Shown in pieces: positions 10,053 through 19,396 of a DNA stretch of 64,000 nt. The first letter of the stretch is position 1, and every line of letters starts with the position of its first letter. The notes beneath the pieces were generated by a model, which had not been told where the DNA came from, did no database searches, and saw only the letters and a program-made list of their open reading frames with translations. Source of the DNA: CAVUCE01 sp963739985 (lineage in GTDB: Bacteria > Bacteroidota > Ignavibacteria > Ignavibacteriales > Ignavibacteriaceae); assembly GCA_963739985.1 (NCBI GenBank), contig CAVUCE010000008.1:390786-454785 (forward strand), written 5' to 3'. The translations under genes and the position numbers were made by a program.

Positions 10053-11351
10053 TTAATCATGTAAATACCATTTGTTATCTAATAATGAGTCGATGATTAA
10101 TTTACCTCGATGCCCAAAGATTGGATGCTTAATTAGAGATAAACCTTCAGCTAGTTTTAATGCAATAGCTCCGGTTGAGCTATTAGTTTTTTCAGCCTCT
10201 TCAAGAACTTTTGTTACTGTATTATAAACGGAGAACTCCCAATCTTTATTTAGATGCTGTTCAATAACCGGATCAGAGTTAACAGAACCATATTGTTCAT
10301 TTGCACAATTAACAATTCCCATTCTGTTAGTTAAAAAATCCGGGATATAGGAAATACCAAGTGTCTTTAACGCTTCATCGTCTCTCGCCGCATCCTCAAG
10401 TTGATTGTTAGCAGCGCCGCAAATTATTTTTGCTTTAATTAATGGTATCGTATTTGGGTTTAGTATTGCTCCGGTTGCACATGGCGAAAGGATATCACAT
10501 TCCTCAGTAAAAATAGAAGTGTCAGTAAGATCGACCAAACGTGCTTCTAGTAAGTTTGCCGGATATTTAATTTCCAAAGCCTGGACATTCTCACTAGAAA
10601 CATCTGCAGCAATAACTTTCTTTACACCTTTATCAAACAGAAAATTGATTAAAGGCTCACCAACATGTCCCATGCCTTGCACAGCTATAACTTTGTCTTT
10701 TAAACTTCCCATTTTTTTAAATTTTAATGCAGCCTCCATTCCGGCAATAACTCCGCGCGCAGTAGGAACTGATGGATTTCCGCTCCCACCTAGTGAAGCA
10801 GGAATACAAGTTGTAAATCGTGTATTCTTAAAAATATTTTCCATATCGTCAACGCTTGTTCCAACATCTTCTGCTGTAATATAACACCCGTTTAAGGATG
10901 TCATAAATTTTCCATATTCCTGATAAACATAAGCTCGCATTTGGGAATCGGTTTTATCAATATTTGATAAATTTGCCATGACACCTTTTCCCCCGCCCCA
11001 CCAAAGACCGGCTAACGCATTTTTATGTGTCATACCTTTTGCTAATCTCAAACCGTCGCGGAAATAATCTTCAACTGTTTGATAATTCCAGAACCTTACT
11101 CCACCGGCTGCTTGTCCGCGACAAGTTCTATGGACAAAAGCTCCCTGCAGAACATCATACTTTTCAGTAAGCTGAAAGAACAAACCTTCGTGCTCATTAA
11201 AATCACGCTTATCAGAGATTAAAAAATCGGAGATATCCTGAAGTTGTTTGTGTGAAGCAATAATATTCCCGTCTTTAAAGATGAAGGAAAATCGCATGAT
11301 ATTATTTGATTTTAGAAATTTAATAAATTCTTTTATTGATAATTTTAACAT
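10053..11351 (-). CDS. Glu/Leu/Phe/Val dehydrogenase family protein (leucine dehydrogenase-like)
   Basis: A 432-residue NAD(P)-dependent amino-acid dehydrogenase that would interconvert a branched-chain or aromatic amino acid and its 2-oxo acid plus ammonia in the cytoplasm. The substrate lysine K110 (MTHKNA) and catalytic lysine K122 (WWGGGKG) are 12 residues apart, as in leucine dehydrogenase. The Rossmann domain has GMGHVG near residue 225. The protein is longer than typical leucine dehydrogenases (about 365 residues), with some 40 extra N-terminal residues. AGGAA lies 5 bases before the ATG and supports this start. It is transcribed alone. The exact amino acid is not determinable. Confidence 0.87.
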   Translation of the reverse strand: MLKLSIKEFIKFLKSNNIMRFSFIFKDGNIIASHKQLQDISDFLISDKRDFNEHEGLFFQLTEKYDVLQGAFVHRTCRGQAAGGVRFWNYQTVEDYFRDGLRLAKGMTHKNALAGLWWGGGKGVMANLSNIDKTDSQMRAYVYQEYGKFMTSLNGCYITAEDVGTSVDDMENIFKNTRFTTCIPASLGGSGNPSVPTARGVIAGMEAALKFKKMGSLKDKVIAVQGMGHVGEPLINFLFDKGVKKVIAADVSSENVQALEIKYPANLLEARLVDLTDTSIFTEECDILSPCATGAILNPNTIPLIKAKIICGAANNQLEDAARDDEALKTLGISYIPDFLTNRMGIVNCANEQYGSVNSDPVIEQHLNKDWEFSVYNTVTKVLEEAEKTNSSTGAIALKLAEGLSLIKHPIFGHRGKLIIDSLLDNKWYLHD

Positions 11352-11515
11352 GATGGTTCCTTAATATTTTCCCCAAAGAATTTGTAATTCAAAGTTTAAT
11401 TTACACTAAATAAAAAATTATTAAAACATCAATAAAACTATTAAATATTATTAAGGATCACTTGCCACAACAATAATTCATTTTTATATTTTGTTTTATT
11501 ATATGAAAGAAATTA

Positions 11516-12187
11516 ATGAGAGATAACAACGATTTATTACTTAAAATAAAAGAAAATTTGCCTGCTACACCGGGCATATTAGGAAAAGATGAATATTTTA
11601 ACTCTGCCGTTCTCATTCCTTTATTACTAATAGATGATGAATACCATTTACTATTCGAAAAAAGAGCACAAGAAATTAGGCAAGGCGGAGAGATTTGTTT
11701 TCCCGGTGGCGAATTTGATAATCTTTTGGATAACAATTTTGTAGATACAGCAGTCAGGGAAACTACGGAAGAGTTAGGAATTTCAGAAGAAAAAATTCAT
11801 TTAATAGGCAGCATGAATACCTTAGTTGGCTCAATGGGAGTCACTGTTGATTCTTCAATCGGATTGCTGGATATCTCAAGCTTAGATGAAATCCAATTTG
11901 ATAAAACAGAAGTCGAAAAAATTTTCTCGTTACCATTAAAGTATTTTATTGAAAACGAGCCGGAAATATATTTTGTAAAAACCGAAGTTCACCCAAGCGA
12001 AGTTGATAATAATGGAAATTTAAAAGTAATTTTTCCAACTGAAGAATTGAATCTGCCCAAAAGATACCATAAGCCATGGTCTACAAAAAAAATGGATATC
12101 TATGTTTATAAAACTGCGCATGGAGTGATTTGGGGATTAACCGCTAGATTAATATTGGAAGTAAAAAAGATATTAACTGAAACATAA
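11516..12187 (+). CDS. Nudix hydrolase, CoA pyrophosphatase-like
   Basis: A 223-residue Nudix protein. The box spans about residues 64-89, with R81, E82, E85 and E86 of the REttEELG core preceded by FPGGE. The segment LLFEKRAQEIRQGGEICFPGG matches the extra signature of the CoA pyrophosphatase (NudL/PCD1) subgroup, whose members cleave CoA to phosphopantetheine and 3',5'-ADP. The spacing between GGE and RE is longer than in the general Nudix box, which is also usual for this subgroup. It is convergent with the MFS gene that ends one base later, and no terminator separates them. Confidence 0.82.
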   Translation: MRDNNDLLLKIKENLPATPGILGKDEYFNSAVLIPLLLIDDEYHLLFEKRAQEIRQGGEICFPGGEFDNLLDNNFVDTAVRETTEELGISEEKIHLIGSMNTLVGSMGVTVDSSIGLLDISSLDEIQFDKTEVEKIFSLPLKYFIENEPEIYFVKTEVHPSEVDNNGNLKVIFPTEELNLPKRYHKPWSTKKMDIYVYKTAHGVIWGLTARLILEVKKILTET

Positions 12188-13393
12188 TTAAGCTTGCTGA
12201 AAATCTTTTTTATTTTCTTTAATTCTTAAAAACATAAATACTGAGACCAAACATAATAGGAAGCAAGAAATCCATAATATTTGTGCACCGAAATGTTCTA
12301 ATACAATTGTACCCGCCCAGGGTCCTACTGTAACTGCTAAACTAAAATTCATCTGAAATAATCCCATATACTCTCCTCTTTTATTTTCGGGTGCAATTTC
12401 AGAAATATATGCCGAGCTGGCAGGAAATAAAATCATCTCGCCAAAAGTCCAAATAATAATTGTTATAACGAGTGATGGAATATCTTTACTAAAAGCCATT
12501 CCACCAAAACCAATTCCGATTAAAAGTGCACCAATCGATAATGCTTTTTTATCAGTCCAATGTTTAATTGAATTATTTAAAGGAAACTCGATAAGAATAA
12601 TTAAAAGAGTATTTATAGTAAAAAGAATTCCAAATACTGAGGGTAAATATTTCAAGTCTTGAACTAAATATAATGGCATTGCAGCTTGATGCTGCATGTA
12701 AACAATTGGAACCGGTAACAGTGCAAATAAATAATAAATAAAACGTAAATCTTTAAATGCTGAATTTTGTTTTTGTAGGAGATGAGTGTCATCTTTTGTG
12801 TTAAATTTTCTATTCAGTATATCTGTCCTCTGCCACGGAGCAAAAATAAAAAAAAGACCGGCAGCTAGTGAGGTTAAAGCATCAACATAAAATATAAGGG
12901 AAAAATTAACTAATACTAAAAACCCACCTAGAACCGGTCCAATGCTCATCCCCAAATTAACTGCTAATCTATTCAGCGCATAAGCGGGTCTTCTTAAATT
13001 GGCAGGAACAATATGGGAAATTAAAGAAAGACTTGCGGGACGAAATGATTCGTTTATAATTGCCCATACGAATGTGACAATTGATATCAAGTAATAATTT
13101 TGAACAAACGAATAAATGAATAGCATTAATGCAGAAAATATTAATGATATTTTCATTAATCGCAACGAGCCAATTTTATCCGCAAGTTTACCAACGAAAG
13201 GAGCTGTAACTAAAGCTCCTAATCCATAAAACGCAATTACTAATCCGGCTTTTTGTACTTTCTCTCCCAATCCTTCTGAAAGGTAAATTGCAAGAAATGG
13301 CAAAACCATTGTGCCCGCACGATTGATTAATGCTCCGACAGCAATTAGCCACATATCTCGTGGTAAATCCTTTAAACCTCGCCAGGGATTCAT
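12188..13393 (-). CDS. MFS transporter (drug/metabolite exporter type)
   Basis: A 401-residue major facilitator protein with about 12 hydrophobic helices. The loop GKLADKIGSLRLMKIS after helix 2 matches the MFS motif A (GxLaDrxGrkxxl). The helix 5 segment NLGMSIGPVLGGFLV resembles motif C of drug:H+ antiporters. A polar loop near residue 195 separates the two halves. It would export a small molecule across the inner membrane. The substrate is unknown. The gene is alone on its strand and is immediately convergent with the Nudix gene. Confidence 0.85.
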   Translation of the reverse strand: MNPWRGLKDLPRDMWLIAVGALINRAGTMVLPFLAIYLSEGLGEKVQKAGLVIAFYGLGALVTAPFVGKLADKIGSLRLMKISLIFSALMLFIYSFVQNYYLISIVTFVWAIINESFRPASLSLISHIVPANLRRPAYALNRLAVNLGMSIGPVLGGFLVLVNFSLIFYVDALTSLAAGLFFIFAPWQRTDILNRKFNTKDDTHLLQKQNSAFKDLRFIYYLFALLPVPIVYMQHQAAMPLYLVQDLKYLPSVFGILFTINTLLIILIEFPLNNSIKHWTDKKALSIGALLIGIGFGGMAFSKDIPSLVITIIIWTFGEMILFPASSAYISEIAPENKRGEYMGLFQMNFSLAVTVGPWAGTIVLEHFGAQILWISCFLLCLVSVFMFLRIKENKKDFQQA

Positions 13394-13475
13394 AAAATAT
13401 TATTTGTGATAAATTAAAAGGTGAGTAAATATAAAAATATTATTCGATTTTTTATGATGACTTTTTAAACGGGAC

Positions 13476-13505
13476 AAAAAAAAGCCGCACATAATTTTGT
13501 GCGGC
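13476..13505 (-). terminator. Terminator for the FN3/T9SS gene
   Basis: A 7-bp GC-rich stem (GCCGCAC / GTGCGGC) with an 8-base loop, followed on the minus strand by a run of eight T. It lies about 20 bases after the stop codon of the gene that ends at 13528. Confidence 0.9.
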
Positions 13506-13527
13506 CACATGTCCATCTACTCTTTGT

Positions 13528-15402
13528 TTATTTCATCAAAATCAATTTTTTGGTCGATACAAAGTTACCGGCATTCAATTGATAGAAATAAACACCGCTT
13601 GCTAAATTGCTGCCGTTAAAAGTAACATTATACTTTCCGGCTTCCTTCATTCCGTCTACTAAAGTAGCAACTTCTTTACCTAAGATGTTGTAAATTTTTA
13701 ATACTACCCTAGAGTTTGATGGAATCTGGAATGCAATAGTGGTCGTTGGGTTAAACGGATTTGGATAATTTTGAGCAAGGTTATAATTCTGAATAACTTC
13801 AGGTTTATCATTAACAGCAGTAACACTTTCAGGTGTTAATGTGAATGATGCTGAAGCTGAATAGTTTTGTGTATAATCTAAGTTAACAGTATTTGTTGAA
13901 GAACCTGAATACTCAAATTTATCTGTTGTAATATTATATGTTCCGGGTACTAAACCTGAAATTGTGTAATTACCTTTCGCATCCGTTACTCCATAAGCGT
14001 ACACTTGCTGATTACTATCCATTGCAAATACAATAGCACCGTCAATATCATTTCCTGAATTATCTTTAACTTTTCCATGAACAACTGCTGCACCTGAATC
14101 CTGGAATGCTTGCAAAGTAAAATCGATTCCGCTAACAATTCCTGAAGTATCAACCATTACAGAATCTGCTTCTCTCCACTTATATGTTTGATCTCCGCTA
14201 TATGTGAAGAATGTTGGTTTGTATCCATCCTGCGGAACTGCAAACAAAATATATTTTCCGGGGTACATATGTTCAAAAGTATAGGAACCTGAAGAATCAG
14301 TTACTGTTGAATATTTCTTATGATGTTCATCTCGAAATGCGCCTTTTCTAAAAGCGATAATAATAGAACGAACAACTTGATCATTAGAATTCTTAACCAA
14401 ACCGGTTATTCCGTTGTTATAGACCATTTTATGCTGAAGTACGAAATCAATATTATTTATATCTCCATCAACCGGAATTCTATCCGCATCAAGAAAAGTA
14501 GCTTTATCATTATAAAATTCCGGGTAATAATCTTTATCGAAAGATCTGGCATAAACAACAACTGTATCGCCCTCTAATACAGGAATTGAATATGCACCGA
14601 CACTATCTGTTCTTGTTTCGTAACATAAGTGAGATCTTGTATTAAATTTAAGACTATAAACATGAACGACGGCATTTAGCGGATTACCTAATGAATCTTG
14701 TACTGTTCCGCTCAACATATGCTTAACCGGAATTATTTCCGGGTTTAACGCAATCGATATTCCAACACTATCACCTGATTGGAAATCTAACTTAGTAGCG
14801 TTAAAAATATATTTTACGTTATCATAATATTCAGGATAAAATCCATAAGCTCTTGCAAAAAGGATATACTTTCCGGGGAACAAACGAGCCTTATAATTAC
14901 CTAAACTATCGGTTTTTACTGTAGTCATTCCCCAACCAACAACCGGGATGAATGAAAGAGTACCTTTTACAACAGCAGAATTATCTTTTTCGTTTGTTAA
15001 AGTTCCCGTTACAACAGCTTTAGTAATTGCTGTATCTAATGATATTTCAACTGTGTCAGATGAAGTGCTCACTCCATCCTTATTTTGTGCAGTAACAAAG
15101 TATGTATAAGTATGTCCCTTTCTAACGAATTTATCTGCCCAACTTTCCATTGGAACGCGATCATATATTTTCTTAAACGAATCCGAATCACTAACAGCTC
15201 CTTCTTTTCTGTATACATTGTAAAACGTGTGATTCATGTGAACACCGGGAGTTCCTTGCCAGTTTAATTGAACATAGACATAACCGTCCCACGTTAATTG
15301 AGTTGCGGTAAGGTTTTTTGGTGCGTCCGGTTGAGCAAATATACCGGAGTTGAAACCTAAAATAATAAATGCTGCCAGAAAGAATTTTGAAAATAATTTC
15401 AT
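13528..15402 (-). CDS. T9SS-exported protein with FN3 and carboxypeptidase-regulatory-like domains
   Basis: A 624-residue secreted protein. A signal peptide (about 1-23, ending IFAQ) is followed by a fibronectin type III-like domain (about 25-130: PDAPKNLTATQLTW). Four beta-sandwich repeats of the carboxypeptidase regulatory type follow (about 135-225, 230-325, 335-425 and 440-515; motifs such as DSLGNY, PGKYILFA, DAKGNYTISGLVPGTY). The type IX sorting domain (about 540-624) holds NYPNPFNPTTTIAF and ends TKKLILMK. No catalytic residues are apparent, so a structural or adhesive surface role is likely. An AAAGGA ribosome site precedes the ATG. Confidence 0.86.
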   Translation of the reverse strand: MKLFSKFFLAAFIILGFNSGIFAQPDAPKNLTATQLTWDGYVYVQLNWQGTPGVHMNHTFYNVYRKEGAVSDSDSFKKIYDRVPMESWADKFVRKGHTYTYFVTAQNKDGVSTSSDTVEISLDTAITKAVVTGTLTNEKDNSAVVKGTLSFIPVVGWGMTTVKTDSLGNYKARLFPGKYILFARAYGFYPEYYDNVKYIFNATKLDFQSGDSVGISIALNPEIIPVKHMLSGTVQDSLGNPLNAVVHVYSLKFNTRSHLCYETRTDSVGAYSIPVLEGDTVVVYARSFDKDYYPEFYNDKATFLDADRIPVDGDINNIDFVLQHKMVYNNGITGLVKNSNDQVVRSIIIAFRKGAFRDEHHKKYSTVTDSSGSYTFEHMYPGKYILFAVPQDGYKPTFFTYSGDQTYKWREADSVMVDTSGIVSGIDFTLQAFQDSGAAVVHGKVKDNSGNDIDGAIVFAMDSNQQVYAYGVTDAKGNYTISGLVPGTYNITTDKFEYSGSSTNTVNLDYTQNYSASASFTLTPESVTAVNDKPEVIQNYNLAQNYPNPFNPTTTIAFQIPSNSRVVLKIYNILGKEVATLVDGMKEAGKYNVTFNGSNLASGVYFYQLNAGNFVSTKKLILMK

Positions 15403-15632
15403 AGTATGTCCTTTCTTAAATAAATAACTTAATTATTTAGCTTTAGTTATAACACTCAAATCTATTTTTAGAAATTAAAGCTTTGATTTTTCAATTTACC
15501 GAGGAGACTAAATTGAAAACTCATTATAAAATACAAGCAAAATCGTGCCAGTAGCATTTAAGATTATCTCATTATATTATAATTAGTTAGATTTGATTAA
15601 AATGTTGCTATTTGCCTGGTGAGAAGTGTAAA

Positions 15633-15659
15633 ACGCCTGGAAAAGGGATTACCAGGCGT
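15633..15659 (-). terminator. Terminator for the cupin/M28 pair
   Basis: An 8-bp perfect stem ACGCCTGG / CCAGGCGT with an 11-base loop, followed on the minus strand by TTTTACAC. It lies about 40 bases beyond the cupin stop codon. Confidence 0.75.
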
Positions 15660-15697
15660 ACACAGATGTAATATATAATTATCTCTATAATAAGAAC

Positions 15698-16012
15698 TTA
15701 ATAGAAAACTGCTACCCATATCGTTTCCTGCGACAAATCAGTCCATTCAACTCTATGCTTAGTATGTCGAGGAATATTTAAATAGTCTCCTTCACTAAGG
15801 TGAAAAATTTTCTCACCATCGTGAAATTTTATCCGTGCTTCCCCTTTAATTATTATCACCCATTCATTTTCTTCCTGGTTATACCAAAAGTCATTAGGTG
15901 AAATATGCCCTTTTGAAACTATTCTTTCAATTCTAATTTTATCACTTCTTATTAAATCTTCAAATATCTCCTCATCAAATTTTTGAGGAATTCCTTCAAA
16001 AATATTATTCAT
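15698..16012 (-). CDS. Cupin-domain protein
   Basis: A 104-residue single-domain cupin. The core has the paired beta-barrel motifs (WVIIIKGEARIKF, then HLSEGDYLNIPRHTKHRVEW). His and Glu side chains fit a metal site, although the first His of the classic motif is not obvious. I start it at the ATG at 16012 (MNNIFEGIP), a usual beginning for this family. A GTG at 16042 would overlap the upstream peptidase gene by 17 bases and has no spaced ribosome site. With the ATG start the gene follows the M28 peptidase stop by 13 bases, so the two are probably co-transcribed. The ligand or reaction is unknown. Confidence 0.8.
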   Translation of the reverse strand: MNNIFEGIPQKFDEEIFEDLIRSDKIRIERIVSKGHISPNDFWYNQEENEWVIIIKGEARIKFHDGEKIFHLSEGDYLNIPRHTKHRVEWTDLSQETIWVAVFY

Positions 16013-16025
16013 ACTTCTACTCAGT

Positions 16026-17429
16026 TTAAAATTTCCACTCACCTTGTCTTATTAATCTATCTTTTAAATTTGCATTTTCAAGCAATTCAGCCATTTCCTT
16101 CTTAGTTCTTCTTCTAAATTTAAATTCCTTATTATTTGACAATTCTGTTACCAAAATACTTACAATAGCGGTAGCATCCGAAAGATACTTTTTATTTACT
16201 TTATCAAAACTATCTCCGGATTCGTGATAATATTTGTACATATTTTCATCTAAATGTGCCAACAGCGAGAGAGTTGGAATTCCTTCAAACATGAATGGCA
16301 TATGATCACTATTAGTTCCGGGACTGCTTATAACTCCATCTTTCAAGTCAAAACCATTCAATCGGTTTTTAATGTTTTTTAATACAGGAACAAATTCATC
16401 AAATCCCATTGCATTAAACCCGGTAGGTGTTCCTGTCATATCAAGATTTATCATAGCAATAATTTTATCTTTTTTGTGCATTTCCAAATATTTTTTAGAA
16501 CCCCAAAGTCCTAATTCTTCACCATTAAACCATACTAGTTCTATTGTGTAATAATTTTCCTTAGAATAATCATTAAGAATTCTAGCTAGATCAAACAAGA
16601 TTGCCGTACCTAGACCATTGTCTATTCCACCTTGCCCTAAATCCCAAGCATCTATGTGAGCACCAACTACAATTTTGTCTTTTACTTCCCCCGGAAAAGT
16701 TAACACAACATTTTCAGTTTGAACATTTTTACAAAATGAATCTGTTTTAATTTTAATCTTTACACTTTCATTTTTATCGGACAATCTCATTAACCACTTG
16801 CCTTCTTCTAACGTTAAACTAAAAGCAGGTATTTTTGCCGGATTACCCTGGAAATTACTGACACCGGCAAGACAAAGACCGCCTTCCCTATTATCAATAA
16901 ATAAAATAGCTATTGCTCCATTTTTAGCGGCAATCTCTATAGCTTCCGATCTGAAAATTCCCTCTTGATGAGGAGGAGCTTCTTGAGTTACTAAAACAAT
17001 TTTACCTTTTACATCTAATCCTAAATAATTTTCTTCCATTCCGTATTTTGCATATACTAAATCAGCCGTAAATTCTGGCGTCTTATTAACGTATCCTAAA
17101 GCTATTGCTTTCAATTTTCTATCAACCGGATTTAATAAAGTCACCTCATCATTTCCTCTCACCCAACCTGGAACAGAAAACTTTTCTCGAGCAACATGTA
17201 AATTCATTTTACTTAATTCATCACTTAAAATTGATATAGCTTTAATGTTTTTATTAGACCCTAATAATCTTCCTCCTGCCTCATCACAGATTTTTTCCAG
17301 AACCTCATACGAGTGATTTTCTAAATACGCAGAACTAATTATTTTCCCCCAAGTTGGATTTGATTGAGAATAGGTTTGAAAATTTATTAATATTAGAATA
17401 AACGCTATGAACAGATTCTTAATTTTCAT
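16026..17429 (-). CDS. Exported M28-family metallopeptidase (carboxypeptidase Q-like)
   Basis: A 467-residue zinc peptidase with a signal peptide (MKIKNLFIAFILILINFQTY). An inserted PA-type domain (about residues 115-215) is followed by the M28 catalytic core: H258 in GAHIDAWD, D270 in GGIDNG, the Glu pair in FNGEELG, Asp in NLDMTG and a final His in YYHESGDS, which together make a co-catalytic two-zinc site. The overall order and the GWVRG segment resemble plasma glutamate carboxypeptidase (carboxypeptidase Q), which cleaves dipeptides. It likely acts in the periplasm. AGGGGA lies just before the ATG. It leads a two-gene unit with the cupin. Confidence 0.88.
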   Translation of the reverse strand: MKIKNLFIAFILILINFQTYSQSNPTWGKIISSAYLENHSYEVLEKICDEAGGRLLGSNKNIKAISILSDELSKMNLHVAREKFSVPGWVRGNDEVTLLNPVDRKLKAIALGYVNKTPEFTADLVYAKYGMEENYLGLDVKGKIVLVTQEAPPHQEGIFRSEAIEIAAKNGAIAILFIDNREGGLCLAGVSNFQGNPAKIPAFSLTLEEGKWLMRLSDKNESVKIKIKTDSFCKNVQTENVVLTFPGEVKDKIVVGAHIDAWDLGQGGIDNGLGTAILFDLARILNDYSKENYYTIELVWFNGEELGLWGSKKYLEMHKKDKIIAMINLDMTGTPTGFNAMGFDEFVPVLKNIKNRLNGFDLKDGVISSPGTNSDHMPFMFEGIPTLSLLAHLDENMYKYYHESGDSFDKVNKKYLSDATAIVSILVTELSNNKEFKFRRRTKKEMAELLENANLKDRLIRQGEWKF

Positions 17430-17499
17430 TGATTCCCCTTAAATAAATGAAAAGGTTTGCTCTATGTGCTTTATAATTTCAAGAAGTAAAAATATAAAA

Positions 17500-17521
17500 A
17501 ATGCCGGATAATTCCGGCATT
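17500..17521 (-). terminator. Terminator for the thioredoxin-like gene
   Basis: A 9-bp perfect stem AATGCCGGA / TCCGGCATT with a 4-base loop, followed on the minus strand by a T-run. It lies about 35 bases after the stop codon of the gene that ends at 17557. Confidence 0.9.
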
Positions 17522-17556
17522 AAAAGTGTCATGAAACTTTAAAAATTATAAATTCA

Positions 17557-18009
17557 TTACATCAAAAGATTTTTCAAATGTTGAATATAATTGTCAGCCC
17601 CGCCTTGAACATAACCAGTAGTAGCTTTAATGTAGCCTTTACTATCTAGTAACACTATTGTAGGATATCCTTGAACTCCAAATCTCTGTGCAAGTTGTTT
17701 GTTATAGTAAGCTACCTGAGGTGCTTGAAAAGTTTTTTCCGGGAAATCTATTTTAACCAAGACTAGATTATTTTTAGCGTAATTTACAAAATCATCTTTA
17801 GAAAAAACTTCTGCATTTAATTTTTTACACCAAACACACCAATCGGAACCGGTAAAATTCATTAAAATTGGACGGTTTTCTTTTTTTGCAACTTGAATTG
17901 CAGAATCTAAATTATCGTACCATTTTAGATCAGCCTCTTTTCCATGTGTTTTGCAACCATATACAAGAAAAACAGAAAATAAGATTGTAAGTGATAATAA
18001 CTTTTTCAC
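17557..18009 (-). CDS. Thioredoxin-like lipoprotein
   Basis: A 150-residue thioredoxin-fold protein. A signal with lipobox VYGC puts the lipid-modified cysteine at C19, so it should be anchored to a membrane facing the periplasm. The redox pair is C58-x-x-C61 in GSDWCVWCKK, and the cis-proline is in GVQGYPTIVLL. This is the thioredoxin_7/DsbD-gamma-like subgroup that reduces or oxidises periplasmic thiols. The start is a GTG at 18009, supported by an AGGAG 6 bases upstream. It is a single-gene unit with its own terminator. Confidence 0.87.
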   Translation of the reverse strand: MKKLLSLTILFSVFLVYGCKTHGKEADLKWYDNLDSAIQVAKKENRPILMNFTGSDWCVWCKKLNAEVFSKDDFVNYAKNNLVLVKIDFPEKTFQAPQVAYYNKQLAQRFGVQGYPTIVLLDSKGYIKATTGYVQGGADNYIQHLKNLLM

Positions 18010-18122
18010 TGTATGCTCCTTTTATGCTATTTAAATACAGTACTCTCAAAAATTACTGCTTTCAATGAGATTCAGATTTTTATAAATGGTTTCTGCTAAA
18101 ACTGATTTTTTTATGATTTATT

Positions 18123-19232
18123 TTAGAAAAAGTGCGAAATAAATTCACCGATAAAATACCCAATCCCAGCAATTCCAAATCCAACAACAAACATATCAAA
18201 TCCGCTTCTAAAAATACCTCTTCCGGTAAAAAAGCTTCTTGCCGCACCAACTCCAAAATGCGCCACCATCGATATTACAAACGCAGTCCAAATAGCAGTT
18301 GCACCTGAAAAAAAGAAAAACGGGAAAACAGGTATTACAGCACCGATTGCAGTAGCTGTTCCTGTAATCCAACCTTCCTTCAACGGACTTAAGCTTTGTT
18401 CGCCTATTCCTAATTCTTCTCTAACTTTTTCCTCAAGCGCTTGTTCCGGATCTTTCATTACTTCAACTGCTAAAGCTTTTGCGTCTTCTTTATTCATACC
18501 TTTAGATTCATAAATTAAAGCAAGTTCTTCTGTTTCCAATTCAGGCATCAGCAATATTTCTTCTTTTTCCATTCGCCGTTCATGGTCAAAAACCTCTTTT
18601 TCGCTAACCGCGGCTAAATATCCCGAAGAGCCCATTGAAAGTGAATCGGCCAGCATCCCCGAAATACCGGAAATAAGAATAATATGCGGAGCTACACTCG
18701 CACCAATTACGCCGGCAATCAAACCAAAGTTTGCCGTCAATCCATCATTAAATCCGTAAACTACATTTCTTAATAATCCGCCAGACTCCGAATTATGCCA
18801 AGGTTCATCTGTTGTACCCTTAATATCCATCAGTGCTCCGGCATGTTGAGCCGAATCTTTTGCTAGACGTAACGCTATATTTTTAGTTGGTTCATCCGAA
18901 GACGATTTATATAATCCTAAATAAGATTTTACTTCGGAGGCTTCTTCCTTCATAAGAGCCCTGGAAAGAATCCAAGTTCCAAATTTTTTAGATGCCCATA
19001 CAAGAATTTTGGCTTGTCGTGAGGGTACAACTTTAGGATAGTCTATATTATTTTTTTCAAGAATACCTTTCCATGCTAAAATATGCTTATCCTCTATTTC
19101 CGCTAATCGTAAATATATATCTTTTCTTTTTTCATCATTTATCATCCCGGCTAAAACTCTATACAAGTATGCAGCATCGGTTTCTTCTTGCAGATGATAT
19201 AGCCAAACATTTTTTGATTTTTTATCACTCAT
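18123..19232 (-). CDS. Ferritin-like/VIT1-CCC1 fusion iron or manganese transporter
   Basis: A 369-residue fusion. Residues 1-145 form a rubrerythrin-like four-helix bundle with paired metal ligands (LQEETDAAYLY, AEIEDKHILAW, KEEASEVKSYL, KDSAQHAG). Residues 150-369 are a VIT1/CCC1 transporter domain with about five membrane helices (GFNDGLTANFGLIAG; SGMLADSLSMGSSGYLA) and a Glu-rich cytoplasmic loop (EKEEILLMPELETEELALIYE). In the family the ferritin part senses or delivers Fe2+ and the membrane part exports it from the cytoplasm. It is a single gene with no visible iron-regulator site. Confidence 0.88.
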   Translation of the reverse strand: MSDKKSKNVWLYHLQEETDAAYLYRVLAGMINDEKRKDIYLRLAEIEDKHILAWKGILEKNNIDYPKVVPSRQAKILVWASKKFGTWILSRALMKEEASEVKSYLGLYKSSSDEPTKNIALRLAKDSAQHAGALMDIKGTTDEPWHNSESGGLLRNVVYGFNDGLTANFGLIAGVIGASVAPHIILISGISGMLADSLSMGSSGYLAAVSEKEVFDHERRMEKEEILLMPELETEELALIYESKGMNKEDAKALAVEVMKDPEQALEEKVREELGIGEQSLSPLKEGWITGTATAIGAVIPVFPFFFFSGATAIWTAFVISMVAHFGVGAARSFFTGRGIFRSGFDMFVVGFGIAGIGYFIGEFISHFF

Positions 19233-19343
19233 AATTGCATCAACATTTTTTCTTAAAAGATTAGAATTGAGCTTACAAAATAATTAAAATTACATAAATA
19301 TCGATTATTAAAAATTAATCGGAGAGGATTTGATAATTGAGGC

Positions 19344-19371
19344 AAAAAAAAGAGCCGCACAAAGGCGGCTC
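19344..19371 (-). terminator. Terminator for the triple-propeller T9SS gene
   Basis: A 7-bp stem GAGCCGC / GCGGCTC with a 6-base loop, followed on the minus strand by a run of T. It lies about 25 bases after the stop codon of the gene that ends at 19397. Confidence 0.9.
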
Positions 19372-19396
19372 CAACCGAACAGTGTTTTTTAGATAG

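Noticed and set aside
10405..10884. A 159-codon plus-strand frame opposite the amino-acid dehydrogenase gene.
   Set aside because: Shadow of a strongly conserved gene in the other strand; no start context or family.
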